A stretch of 64,000 bases of DNA from Rhizopus sp. PT2906. Taxonomy: Eukaryota; Mucoromycota; Mucoromycetes; Mucorales; Rhizopodaceae. The stretch is taken from contig JAMYHX010000053.1 in assembly GCA_025529335.1 (NCBI GenBank), forward strand, positions 62,001 to 126,000, given 5' to 3'. Position 1 is the stretch's first letter. Every line of letters starts with the position of its first letter. The notes beneath the pieces are model-generated. The model saw only the letters and a program-made list of their open reading frames with translations, was not told where the DNA came from and made no database searches. Made by a program: the position numbers and the translations under genes. Positions 11,192 through 20,504 of the stretch are shown here, piece after piece.

Positions 11192-12051
11192 TTCATCTAG
11201 TCAATAGATCGCCGTAGAATATACAAACTGCTTGCGAATGTGTGATCAGTATCTCTGGGTTTGAGAATATTCAAGTGGACAGGAGGTGAACGCGAGCTTA
11301 AAAAAAAAAAAAAACATCGGCTCTGTCATTTTGTCGAGTTTTTATTCTTGTTGTTATTGTGGTCTTGCTTTAACCGAGGATTAAGCAAGTACAGCCTGTT
11401 TTTGCAGGTTAACGTTTTGGTTAACTTTTTGTCGGCTAATCAAGGCTAATCAAGGCTAACAAGACTGTCAGCACATGGACTCTTTGTTTCGACATTTATT
11501 CCAGCATTTGTAAGAATGAGAAACAAAACCTCTGAAGTGACTTTTTTCTATACTCTTGCAGGTTTCCATAATTCTTTTTAAGTGTCTTCTAAAAATACGA
11601 AATTGACTTTGATTTGCTCGTAACTTCAATTTTGATTGGCGAGAGACATCGACTTTGATTGGCTGCGATATTATTTCTTGGAAACACTGTATCCCTCATA
11701 TTTGATGGATTAAGCTTTTTAGCAAACTAAACACTTCACTTGACATGTCATCAAGCGTATTTTAAAGGTCAATATAAAGGAAAGAAAAGTAACCATGCTC
11801 AGCTTCAAGGATGAAAAAAAAAAGATAATCATATACTCCTCCCTTTTTTCTCTTTCTCTTTCTCTCTGTCTCTCCTTTCAAGCATCTTCTCCCTACCCCG
11901 CTTTTTCTTTTCTTTTTTCCTCTTTTTCTCTCTCTTTTTTTTTTCTTTTTTCTTTGTCTTTTTATATTCTGTATTCCATTTTAATAAAACATCAGCTCCT
12001 TTTACATTTATATTTTTTTTCTTTTCTTTCTCTTCTTTTTATGTTATAAAA
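11192..12051. other. Intergenic region upstream of the UPF0658-like gene
   Basis: There is no gene here. It holds three short direct units GGCTAATCAA/GGCTAACAA at about 11434-11461 and a strongly pyrimidine-rich stretch at about 11830-12040 just before the next gene, as seen upstream of many genes in this window, probably promoter and 5' UTR. Confidence 0.5.
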
Positions 12052-13542
12052 ATGTGGTCTGTTTCACGAATCGTAAATAACCATAACACCATGGAAACAA
12101 ATGACCCTTGACTGACCATGTTCAAACTAATAGTTTGGGGATTCAAAATGGATAAAGGCGATATTGATTACGATCATTTTACAAGCAGTATTGGCCATAA
12201 TTTTTGAATCAATCATATTAGGAAGTCATGCTACTGAAATCAATATCATCAATCAAGAAAGATTAAACCAACAAGCATTTGGACAAACCCTTAGAATAGC
12301 TTATGCCAACGCACGATCATTACTAGTCTATTTTGCTCTATTCATTATCGCTCAACTATTCACAGTTATTTTAGTGATAGACGCTGTAATAAGACAAATA
12401 TACACACAATAAGAAATTAAATAATTAATTTGTTTGCAGGTCCTTCAGAAAAATACAATAGAGCTAATCGCGCTGGTCGCATTCGAATTGGGTCTCAGTG
12501 CATATGCCATCATTCAGTTCCATCAGGCTTCTACTTTATTTTCCAACAAGGACGACCCAACAGTATCACTCATCTTGGCCTTTTTGGGTGACGATTACAA
12601 TGCTTCGAAATGGGCAGAGATTACACAGATATGCATCATGCTTATCTTTACTATACTTTTCATCTTTTTAGCATATAAACTCTACTTGGAGTTTGGTTGG
12701 CAAATTTACAAAAAGATTGGCGCAGATTTAGCTATGCGAGGTTGAACTCTAGAAAAAGCAGTAGTGTGATTGAATATTGACCTTGATTTTATAGATCGCT
12801 ACAAGATGTATCAGATATTCATGATGCTCCTCAAATTTGACTTTTTCTTCTTTTTGGCATTTTCAATTCAATACCTCGTATTACTCATCGTCACTTGGTT
12901 ACCAGAAGCAGATACCCCAGAATCTAAAGCATTAATTGTTAGAGAATTGATCGAACATATCGTACTCAGTTGCCTTGTTTCCATTGCCATGTTGGCATTA
13001 GCTTATTGGGGTGTAAGTTAAGTAATAGATGTGATGTACATTTATTAAACTGTATCATAGTTACGTAGAGAATGCAAAATACACATGTACTTGTTTACGG
13101 CCCTATCTATGGCAAGTATGGGGTACTTTATTTACATGCTAGTCACCATATCCAAGAATCCTGATCGATTTGTTGGCTCAAAGGCTTTCTTGACTTTCTT
13201 TTGTAAGTTTTTTTTTTTTCCCTTGATTGAAATAGTTTGAACTAAATATATATGATAGTATGCGTTGATATGGTGCTAATTTTGGTAAGTTTAATATAAA
13301 TAGATCTTTTAACCTCCCCTTTTCCTCACACCCTTAATTAGGTTTCTGTACCCGTTGCTCTCATCTGTCTCAAGAACTTTAATCATGGCTTGATTAATCA
13401 CAGTAAGTATAAAGTAAAAGAAAGATGAAATAGATACTAAATCATGTTAGTATCCCATGTCTCTTCTCATTCAATGCACTCTATCAATAACAAGACAGGT
13501 ACTAAAGATACTACTAGTCCTGAAAGATGGTCTATTGAATAA
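12052..13542 (+). CDS. UPF0658-type multi-span (Golgi) membrane protein
   Basis: Eight exons, phases consistent: 12052-12072, 12134-12385, 12440-12740, 12795-13012, 13061-13202, 13259-13284, 13342-13402, 13451-13542; 370 residues starting MWSVSRI. About seven hydrophobic segments are visible, for example AILITIILQAVLAIIFES, LIALVAFELGLSAYAII, ICIMLIFTILFIFLAYKLY and YQIFMMLLKFDFFFFLAF. The block with KMYQIF and LLKFDFFFFLAFS, followed by AYWGLRREC, and the end PERWSIE recall the UPF0658 family, annotated as Golgi membrane proteins in fission yeast; their biochemical role is unknown. The short first exon is inferred: ATG 12052 lies before a 61-bp GTAAAT...AATAG intron. A start upstream cannot be excluded. 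Confidence 0.75.
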
Positions 13543-13617
13543 AGACAGAAAAGGAGAGAGATTATTACTATTATTATTATTGTACATATATAATGTATGT
13601 CTAGATTATTATTATTA

Positions 13618-14755
13618 TTAAAGCCTGTGTCCAGCAACAGCACAGAAAATAGTCATAAAAATAAAGGTGATAAGTATAATAATGAATAAAACCACGAGTG
13701 ATCGTAATCTGAGGACTTGTCTGACACGAGGTTGAGCGATGGCATTAAATTTGAATGGCACTGTCTCACTAGACTAAAGATTTTAGTGTGTGTGTTTATG
13801 TATGATTTCTCGCTATTTTTTTTTTTTTTTTTTCGTCGTACCTAATGTTGAAACATAAAACCCATATAGGATCGATACCGATAACAGAAGTAACAATCGA
13901 AAATACGCCTAATCCTATCGGTAAAATACCCTACAGAACAAAAAGTAAGTCTCCCCATCAAAACATACAGATATTTTACTTTACCCATAATCGCTGTTGC
14001 CATGGAGACACATCTAAAAAGATCAAGGAGAGTTCAAGCGAAAATCCAATGAATAAAAGAAATAAACCAAATGCTAAACGACCCACTTGCTGAAAAAGTG
14101 TAAGGTTCATAAACACTTTGTACTTTATAAACTGGGGGAAAGTTGTTTCTAGCTGCTGATAGACAAACTGCTTGGCCTGTAAAAAGATAGCGGGATCCTC
14201 AGGACCTAGCCGCTTATGGTGCAAATAATCGTCATCAGAGAAATGATGCGTGATAGCCTGCCTGATCTCTGATGGAAGCTGGGTTATTTCCTTCTCGGCG
14301 TTAGGTACAATGTATCTTAGGTAAATCCGTTCAATGACCTCCGCCATCTCCTCCTGTGTCGGCCTCTTGTTGCTCTGTGTCGATGTGGCCGAATGAACGG
14401 TCGTTGCGATTGACGAACGCGGTTGGATGAGTAACATGCGTGTGAGAAGATCAGGAAAGTTGGAGGAGGTGGAAGTTCTGCCGTCGGATAGTGTCAGATC
14501 CGAAGGATGAGGTTTATTCAGACAAGGTAGTTGCTTGGCCTGGTGTCGGATGTATCTTTTATACAAATGTGCCGCCTGTGCTACATCGAGCCAAAAATCC
14601 AGCAAGGTGTCCATATCTAGGCGGTCTCGTAGGACGATATAGTAATTATATAGGCAGACAGGCGGTAGACTTCTTCTGTGTAGTACGTCATTGAGTGAGG
14701 GTAGTCCTGATGGTTCGTTCGATTGAATAGTTTCATGGCTTTTGAAAGTATCCAT
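13618..14755 (-). CDS. Rax1-like RGS-domain membrane protein
   Basis: Three exons on the minus strand: 13985-14755, 13842-13930, 13618-13768; 336 residues, start ATG 14755 (MDTFKSHET). The N-terminal two thirds form an RGS-like domain: PPVCLYNYYIVLRD, LLDFWLDVAQAAHLYKRY, IYLRYIVPNAEKEI, FLQAKQFVYQQLE. The C-terminal third has three hydrophobic segments (GRLAFGLFLLFIGFSLELSL, LPIGLGVFSIVTSVIGIDPI, LVVLFIIILITFIFMTIF). An RGS domain followed by membrane spans, and the phrase LDFWLDVAQ, fit the fungal Rax1 family, which marks cell poles and growth sites; GTPase-accelerating activity is doubtful in that family. It is convergent with the UPF0658-like gene, with 75 bp between the stops. The stop lies in a TTA repeat. 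Confidence 0.82.
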
Positions 14756-15518
14756 GGACAAAAAGAAGAGAAGAGAAAGAAGAAGGAAAGGAGAAAAAGG
14801 GGGAACAATAATAAAGTATAAAGCAATTTAATGCTTCTTCCTTTTTTCTACATATGCGTTATAGGAGTTTTAGAAGGAGAAAGAGAGAAAAGATAACAAC
14901 AGCAAAAAAAAAAGAGAGAGAGACAGAGAGACAGACAGTAGACAGACCGCTTCACCCCCTAGCTTCTTTCTTTCTGCAGGGACATAATACTCAGTATGAG
15001 TGACTGAGCTCCATGGTTGCATTCTTATCTACTCTCTGTCATTCCAAAGAATAGTAAGAATAGTAATGTATTGATATTTCTACACACATACAAAAAAAGG
15101 GAAACTTTAGCTGTTGATTTGCTAAACTGTATTGTGATCATTTGTATAAATGCAAAAGTAACAGAAAAGTATGCAAGATTACATTACAGAAAGAAAAAAA
15201 AGAAAGAGTCTGGACTTGACAAACTCTAATGCTTTATCACATCAAAAGTCATATAGTCGCATGTATGAACAAGAGTTCCCCCTTTTTACACTCAAAGTAT
15301 GAAAAAGTATCAATCAATGTCAAGTATTCACAAAGTTCAAAAACTTGTTCATATAAAGTATTGATGCAGTAAAGGGAGGGTACTACATATTGATCAAATA
15401 CTCATAATGCCTTGTATATCCTAATAACCACCACTGAAAAAAAGAACATTCATTCTAGCTCATTGTATATAGATACGTTTATAATAGTAAACTCGGGTCT
15501 CTTTTTTTTTTTTATAAG
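14756..15518. other. Intergenic region, no gene seen
   Basis: About 0.76 kb. It has a purine-rich stretch on the + strand just upstream of the Rax1-like gene (pyrimidine-rich in that gene's sense) and a few AT-rich ORFs without motifs. Nothing further is supported. Confidence 0.5.
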
Positions 15519-15928
15519 TTAATAGTAATCATTGCAAAAATAAATATCAAACGCAGTAGACTCCTTTGAGGTGAACACGTGAAATTCTTTTAATGGTCTG
15601 AACCTTTGCTTCCTTCTTTCCACGCTTATCTTTTGAACCCTTTTTATATCGCTTTTTGGTTTTAAAGTTAATAAGCTTAGTTGTGCTTGGATATGTTGTA
15701 AATTTGCTTATTCAAACACACATACACACACATAATATAGAAAAAAGAAAGAAGAGGACAGGATTTAGTTTCATCTAAATAAAGCTCAAAGTGTATACCA
15801 TTCATTTCTATTGTCATGTGAGCTCTTTTCACTTCTGGTAATTGCCACTGGAATCTAGAAGATGTGGGTCCACAATAAGAAGAACAATGACATTGAACCA
15901 TATTTCCAAATGTTGCTTCTTGAGTCAT
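15519..15928 (-). CDS. Small gene, splicing and 3' frame unresolved
   Basis: The 5' exon is clear: ATG 15928, beginning MTQEATFGNMVQCHCSSYCG and continuing FQWQLPEVKRAHMTIEMNG. Past about 15760 two frames stay open. One (stop 15547-15549) gives a lysine/arginine-rich tail containing KTKKRYKKGSKDKRGKKEAK. The other (stop 15519-15521) is reached by a canonical GTATAC donor near 15797 and gives KPKSDIKRVQKISVERRK with the end FCNDYY. The first needs a phase-2 donor, of which only GTATGT/GTGTGT near 15730 is available. The Cys-rich start (CHCSSYC) may bind metal. No family is recognised. The start is 146 bp from the divergent CMC2 start, so the two share a promoter region. Confidence 0.5.
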
Positions 15929-16074
15929 TTTTTTTTTAAAAAAAAAAAAAAAAAGAAAGAGAAAGGGGCCTTTTTTATGCGCAGTTATTTCTTTTATTCA
16001 ACTCAGCATTGACAGGGCCACTTTTCTGTAGATTTTTTTTTTTCTTCTTCTTTTCTATCATATATAAATTCGAA
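15929..16074. promoter_or_regulatory. Short divergent promoter (small gene / CMC2)
   Basis: 146 bp between two opposed ATGs. It contains an oligo-T/oligo-A tract (15929-15953) and a TATATAAA-like element at about 16061-16068, 7 bp before the CMC2 start. Inferred only from gene arrangement. Confidence 0.45.
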
Positions 16075-16396
16075 ATGCATCCACCATTAGACGCTCATAA
16101 ACAAGAAGGCTGTGAAAAAGTCATTGAAGCTTTAGAAGAATGTCATAGAGCAGGCACATTTAATAAGTTCATTGGTACTTGTAATGCTGCTAAACGAGCT
16201 GTTGACGAATGCTTAAAGGAAGAGGTAACTTATATTATAATAAGAGTTCCTTTTTAATTTATTGTATATAAAGTTTCTTGCTATGAGAGCGGCAAATAAG
16301 GGAAAAGCCAAAGAAAAAAGAAAACGATTAGAAGCTATTTGGAAAGAGATGGAAGAGCCCCCAGTAGATTTGAAGGCACAGCAGCAACAACAATAA
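16075..16396 (+). CDS. CMC2: COX assembly mitochondrial protein 2 homologue (twin CX9C)
   Basis: Two exons, 16075-16224 and 16274-16396; 90 residues beginning MHPPLDAHKQEGCEKVIEAL. Twin CX9C motifs are visible: CEKVIEALEEC and CNAAKRAVDEC. The downstream CLKEEFLAMRAANKGKAKEK matches the Cmc2 pattern (CLK.ER...RAANR). Cmc2 is a small intermembrane-space protein imported and oxidised by the Mia40 system and needed for cytochrome c oxidase assembly. An in-frame ATG-less extension upstream is not needed: MHPPLD is the usual family start. The acceptor chosen at 16273 is the one that keeps the frame. The stop is 25 bp from that of the convergent RRM gene. Confidence 0.9.
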
Positions 16397-16421
16397 TAAT
16401 AATAGTAATAATAAAGTACAC

Positions 16422-17538
16422 TTAATGTAATTCACGGAAAGCATTGGATCCATCACCATAAATCTCGATATAGGCTTGATGAGCCTTTTTAGTGAGAGTC
16501 TTTTTGTCATACATGTTGAACGCAAGATCATCTAAAGGAACTGTATCCAATAAATGAATGGTTACTTTTGGTGCATGTCGAATACCTGTGGCCTACACAA
16601 TTGTTCACCATTAGTATTTTATAGATTATATTGTAGTTGTTATTACCTTGACATAGGGGAAAAAGATATCACCAAAGACCCTCTTCTTTTTATTCAACGT
16701 CATACCTTCCAAAGAAGAAAGGATGGCAGCAACCGATGAATTAGGAGAAGAATCATTGTCATCATCATTCAGGTGATGATGATCAAGCGAAGGTGTGGTA
16801 GCAATTGAGTTTTCAGGGTATTTAAAGAGATGGATCACTTCATAAGCTTCGGCTATCTTTTGTTTCAAGAATGCAGGATTAAATAAACAAAGAGATAGTT
16901 CACGTTTCTTGAGAGATTGAATGAGATCAACCAGTTCATTTAAATCCTTCTTTTGATAATCTAATAGTTGATGGTCAATGGCTTCTCTCAGTTTTTGTAT
17001 TTGGAGCGTCATGGGTGATACAGCAGGTATGTTTTGCATTGGTGGATACATGGGATGCATCCAAATGGTTTCATGCCATGGTTGAATAAACTTTGATTAT
17101 TATTATTATTTAGTATAGTTGTTTATCTGTTTACAAACATACACAATAGTTATTTACCTTTTGTTCAGGTGAATAACTGACTTCGCTCTTATTCCTTATC
17201 ATCTGTCGATTCCTTTCTGTTTGCATCTTTTGATATTGTTGAACTGTCTTTTTATGCTCATGATAATTCACTATTATGTGTTTTGTTTGAACAAGACAGC
17301 CATTCATCTGTATCAAGGCTTCACGCGCATCTTCCATACGCTTGAAACTGACAAATCCATAGCCTTTCGATAGAGTTGTATTGGCATCTTTCATCACTCT
17401 TGCTGATATGATATGACCAAAAACTCGAAACAGCTTAAATAATTCAGCACTCGTCACATTGATATCCAAGTTTTTTATATACAGGTTTGTATAATCAATC
17501 ATAGTCACCATATCCCCTTTTTCTTCTATTCTCTTCAT
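16422..17538 (-). CDS. RRM protein with two MLLE-like regions (Rrm4/PABP-related)
   Basis: Three exons: 17158-17538, 16647-17090, 16422-16592; 331 residues from ATG 17538. One RRM at about 18-95 shows RNP2 (LYIKNL) and RNP1 (KGYGFVSF). The second half holds two segments resembling the MLLE (PABC) domain: around 159-217 (LNELVDLIQSL...NPAFLKQKIAEAYEVI) and around 266-320 (GDIFFPYVK, then VTIHLLDTVPLDDLAF and KKAHQAYIEIYGD), which follows the GERLYP...GKITGMLLE pattern of the poly(A)-binding protein C-terminus. RNA binding plus MLLE recruitment of PAM2 peptides recalls Rrm4, the endosomal mRNA transporter of Ustilago, but with one RRM instead of three. An extra ATG-only first exon at 17631-17633 with a CATTAG acceptor would add MLTTTPYAYP and is equally plausible. 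Confidence 0.75.
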
Positions 17539-17633
17539 TGGATAAGCATAAGGTGTTGTCGTGAGCTAATGTATATATGTGTTATTTCTATAGCAACCAT
17601 TTTGCATGCATATATATATATACTTATTACCAT

Positions 17634-17992
17634 AGTGATATATAAAAGGAAGAAAAAGAAAGAAAAGGGAGGGGGGTATATAAGCTTTTTGTATGCCCTT
17701 TTTAATATAAAGGAATAAAAATAAGGAGAACGAGGAGAGAAGAAGGAAGAAGAAGGAAAGAAGCAGAGACTTAAACACACACATGACCCTCATTTAAAAC
17801 ACAGTCTATTGCAAATAAAATATATGGGTATTGACCAATGAACAACTATAAAAAGCAACTCACGCATAAAATGAGTTACTGACATATTCACATGACTTGA
17901 CCCATATCATCCCTCTCTCTTTCTCTCTCTCTTTTTTTTTAATTTTTTAATTTCTTTTCCAATTTTTATTATTATTTTACTTTTTTAAACAA
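17634..17992. promoter_or_regulatory. Divergent promoter region (RRM-MLLE gene / Atg1)
   Basis: About 360 bp separate the two opposed starts. A TATATAAAAGG-type element lies at 17639-17649 and a CT-rich, T-rich tract at about 17910-17985 precedes the Atg1 start. Inferred from gene arrangement and composition. Confidence 0.45.
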
Positions 17993-20504
17993 ATGTCTTC
18001 AAGTTCCTTAGAAGAAAGTAATACAAAAAAGCCACAAGTGATAGTTGGCAATTATATTATACAAGACAAGATTGGACAGGGTTCATTTGCAACAGTTTAT
18101 AAAGCGCAGCATAAAGTAATTCATATTTTATGTAAAGAGTTGCCCTTTTTAATTAACCTTTTTTTTTTTTTTGTTCATTAGGAAACAGAACAAATTGTCG
18201 CTGTCAAATCAGTCAAAAGGTCTAAATTAACCAAGAAACTATTGGAGAATCTAGAGTCAGAGATATCTATTCTTACAGCGATAAGACATGAACATATTGT
18301 GGGACTTATTGACTGTCAGGTATATATTAAAGTCAGAAAATAAGGGGGTTTAAATACCTAGGGTTTTTTATGAGAATATAATAACAAGTACATAGAAAAC
18401 AGAGTCAAATATTTACCTTGTTATGGAATACTGTTCTCTAGGTGATTTATCTCATTATATTAAACAAGTGAGAACAAACAAGTCAATGAAAAGATCAAGT
18501 GCGGGTGGATTACCTGAAAGGGTTGTTCGTCATTTTTTAAAGCAATTAGGTAACTCTCTCTTTCTCTCTTTTTAAGAAATTCACATATGTATGTCGAAGC
18601 TGATGTTTATTATTATGATATTATTAGCAAGCGCCTTGCAATTTCTAAGATCACAAAACCTAGTCCATCGAGATATTAAACCACAAGTAATAATAATAAT
18701 AATCATAATGATAAATAACAATCTCTCTATTTCTTTTTTTTTTATTAATGTCCCTCTATAGAACTTATTATTAGCACCTAATCCAATTGATCACGAATTA
18801 CCCACATTAAAAGTAGCTGATTTTGGATTTGCAAGATTTTTACCAAACGCAAGTTTAGCAGATACCCTATGTGGATCACCCTTGTATATGGGTCCAGAGA
18901 TACTATCCTATAAGAAATATGATGCCAAAGCAGATCTTTGGAGTGTGGGAGCAGTATTATATGAAATGGTGACAGGAAAACCACCGTTCAGAGCACAGAA
19001 TCATTTGGAATTATTAAAAAAGATTCAAGAGAATAACGATCAAATACATTTCCCTTCAGATGAAAGCAGTATTGGAAGTGACATTAAAGATTTAATAAGA
19101 AAGCTTTTAAAGAAGAATCCAGTCGAGAGATTGTCTTTTGAGGATTTCTTTCGTCATCCTGCTATTCTAGTTGTCAAGAAACCGTCAACAGCGCCCGTGA
19201 GGCATTACTCTGCATCATCTAAACCAAATTATGCAGCTTCACCTTCGCCATCGCCGTCTTCAGTATCATCTTCATCGGCAGCACCAACAGAATATGAACC
19301 ACCCCCATTTGCATATCAGTCAAGACGACAGTCATTCCATGCAGTAGCCAGACAACCCAAGAGAGAAGAAGATGTACTTCAAGAATATGTTGTTCTTGAT
19401 AAACGAATTATTGAAACGAACCAATTCGCAGATGGTAAAATAAAATCAAAAAGCTATATCTATGGTATACTAACAAACTACCTTAGAATTGGATGCATCA
19501 CCTAGAACTTTAGATACAGGAAGACGTTTATCTACCTTTATTTCCGGCTCATCACCCACTCGTCATACCATGACCCACGCTGTCAATATACCCATCAAGA
19601 TCCCTCCTTCAACACCACCGCCATTTATTAGGGAACGCAAGTCGAGTACAGGTTCATCAGCCGGTTCGGCACTTGCCAGAGCCATCTCTATGGCCTCTGT
19701 TAGGCTCTTTGGTACCAGCATACCTTCACCACCTAATAAAGATCTAGCTGGTTCACCACGTGGCTTTATGTCATCACATCATAATGCAGCACATGGCACA
19801 ATTGAATATATAGAATGTATTGCCTGTATGGCACATGCTGTGTCGAAATTTGGAGATCAAAAGTATGATACTCTCAGCAAATCAGCAGAAGACGACCGAC
19901 AATTGGCTGAGGAATGTGTTGTACTCTATGTCAAGTCACTGGCCTTGCTCGAGACAGGACTTTATGTAGCACAGCAATATTGGCAAAGACAGCAATTTGA
20001 CCCTGTAAATGATGAAAAGAAGAACGTTGCCCGACTGAATGATGCGGTGCAATGGATGAGAGAAAAGTTCAATGAGTGTCTTGATCGCGCTGAATCAATT
20101 CAGTATGATAAACAGACATTAGAAAATACCTCTGTAGAGAAACTACTTTATGATAGAGCTCTGGAAATGGTAATAAAATAAGTTTGGTAAAGAATGATTC
20201 TAACTATTAATTTTTAGAGTCGAGCAGCAGCCGTGCATGAATTAGTAGGGGAAAATATCACTGGTTGTGAACAAGATTATCAGATGGCAATATGGATGTT
20301 GGAGGCCATTTTACAAGTCCGGCCAAAGGATAATGTGACAATTGAAGAAGAAGACAAACTGATCATTAACAAATGTAAGTGAGCTATTGAAACATGTACA
20401 CGCATATCAACAACTCATCGTTTTTTTATGTATTAGTTATTGACTCGATTCGTCATCGTATTGTTGTTTTACGGAAAAAGATGGAGGCGTCGGAACGTCT
20501 ATGA
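17993..20504 (+). CDS. ATG1: Autophagy-initiating Ser/Thr kinase (ULK1 homologue)
   Basis: Eight phase-consistent exons: 17993-18115, 18182-18319, 18396-18549, 18628-18686, 18762-19434, 19487-20169, 20218-20374, 20437-20504; 684 residues. The N-terminal kinase domain (about 20-290) opens with NYIIQDKIGQGSFATVYKA and has the catalytic lysine in VAVKSVKR, HRDIKPQN, DFGFAR and CGSPLYMGPEIL. The middle is Ser/Pro-rich and probably disordered. The C-terminus has the helical Atg1 tMIT-type region (EYIECIACMAHAVSKFGD, ECVVLYVKSLALLETGLYVAQQYW, SRAAAVHELVGENITGCEQDY) that binds Atg13. The family kinase launches phagophore formation downstream of TOR. An oddity is MGPE in place of the usual APE motif of the activation segment. 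Confidence 0.93.

Noticed and set aside
12148..12205. ATG 12148 as start of the UPF0658-like gene
   Set aside because: That frame ends after 19 codons; the membrane-protein frame is entered through the acceptor at 12133.
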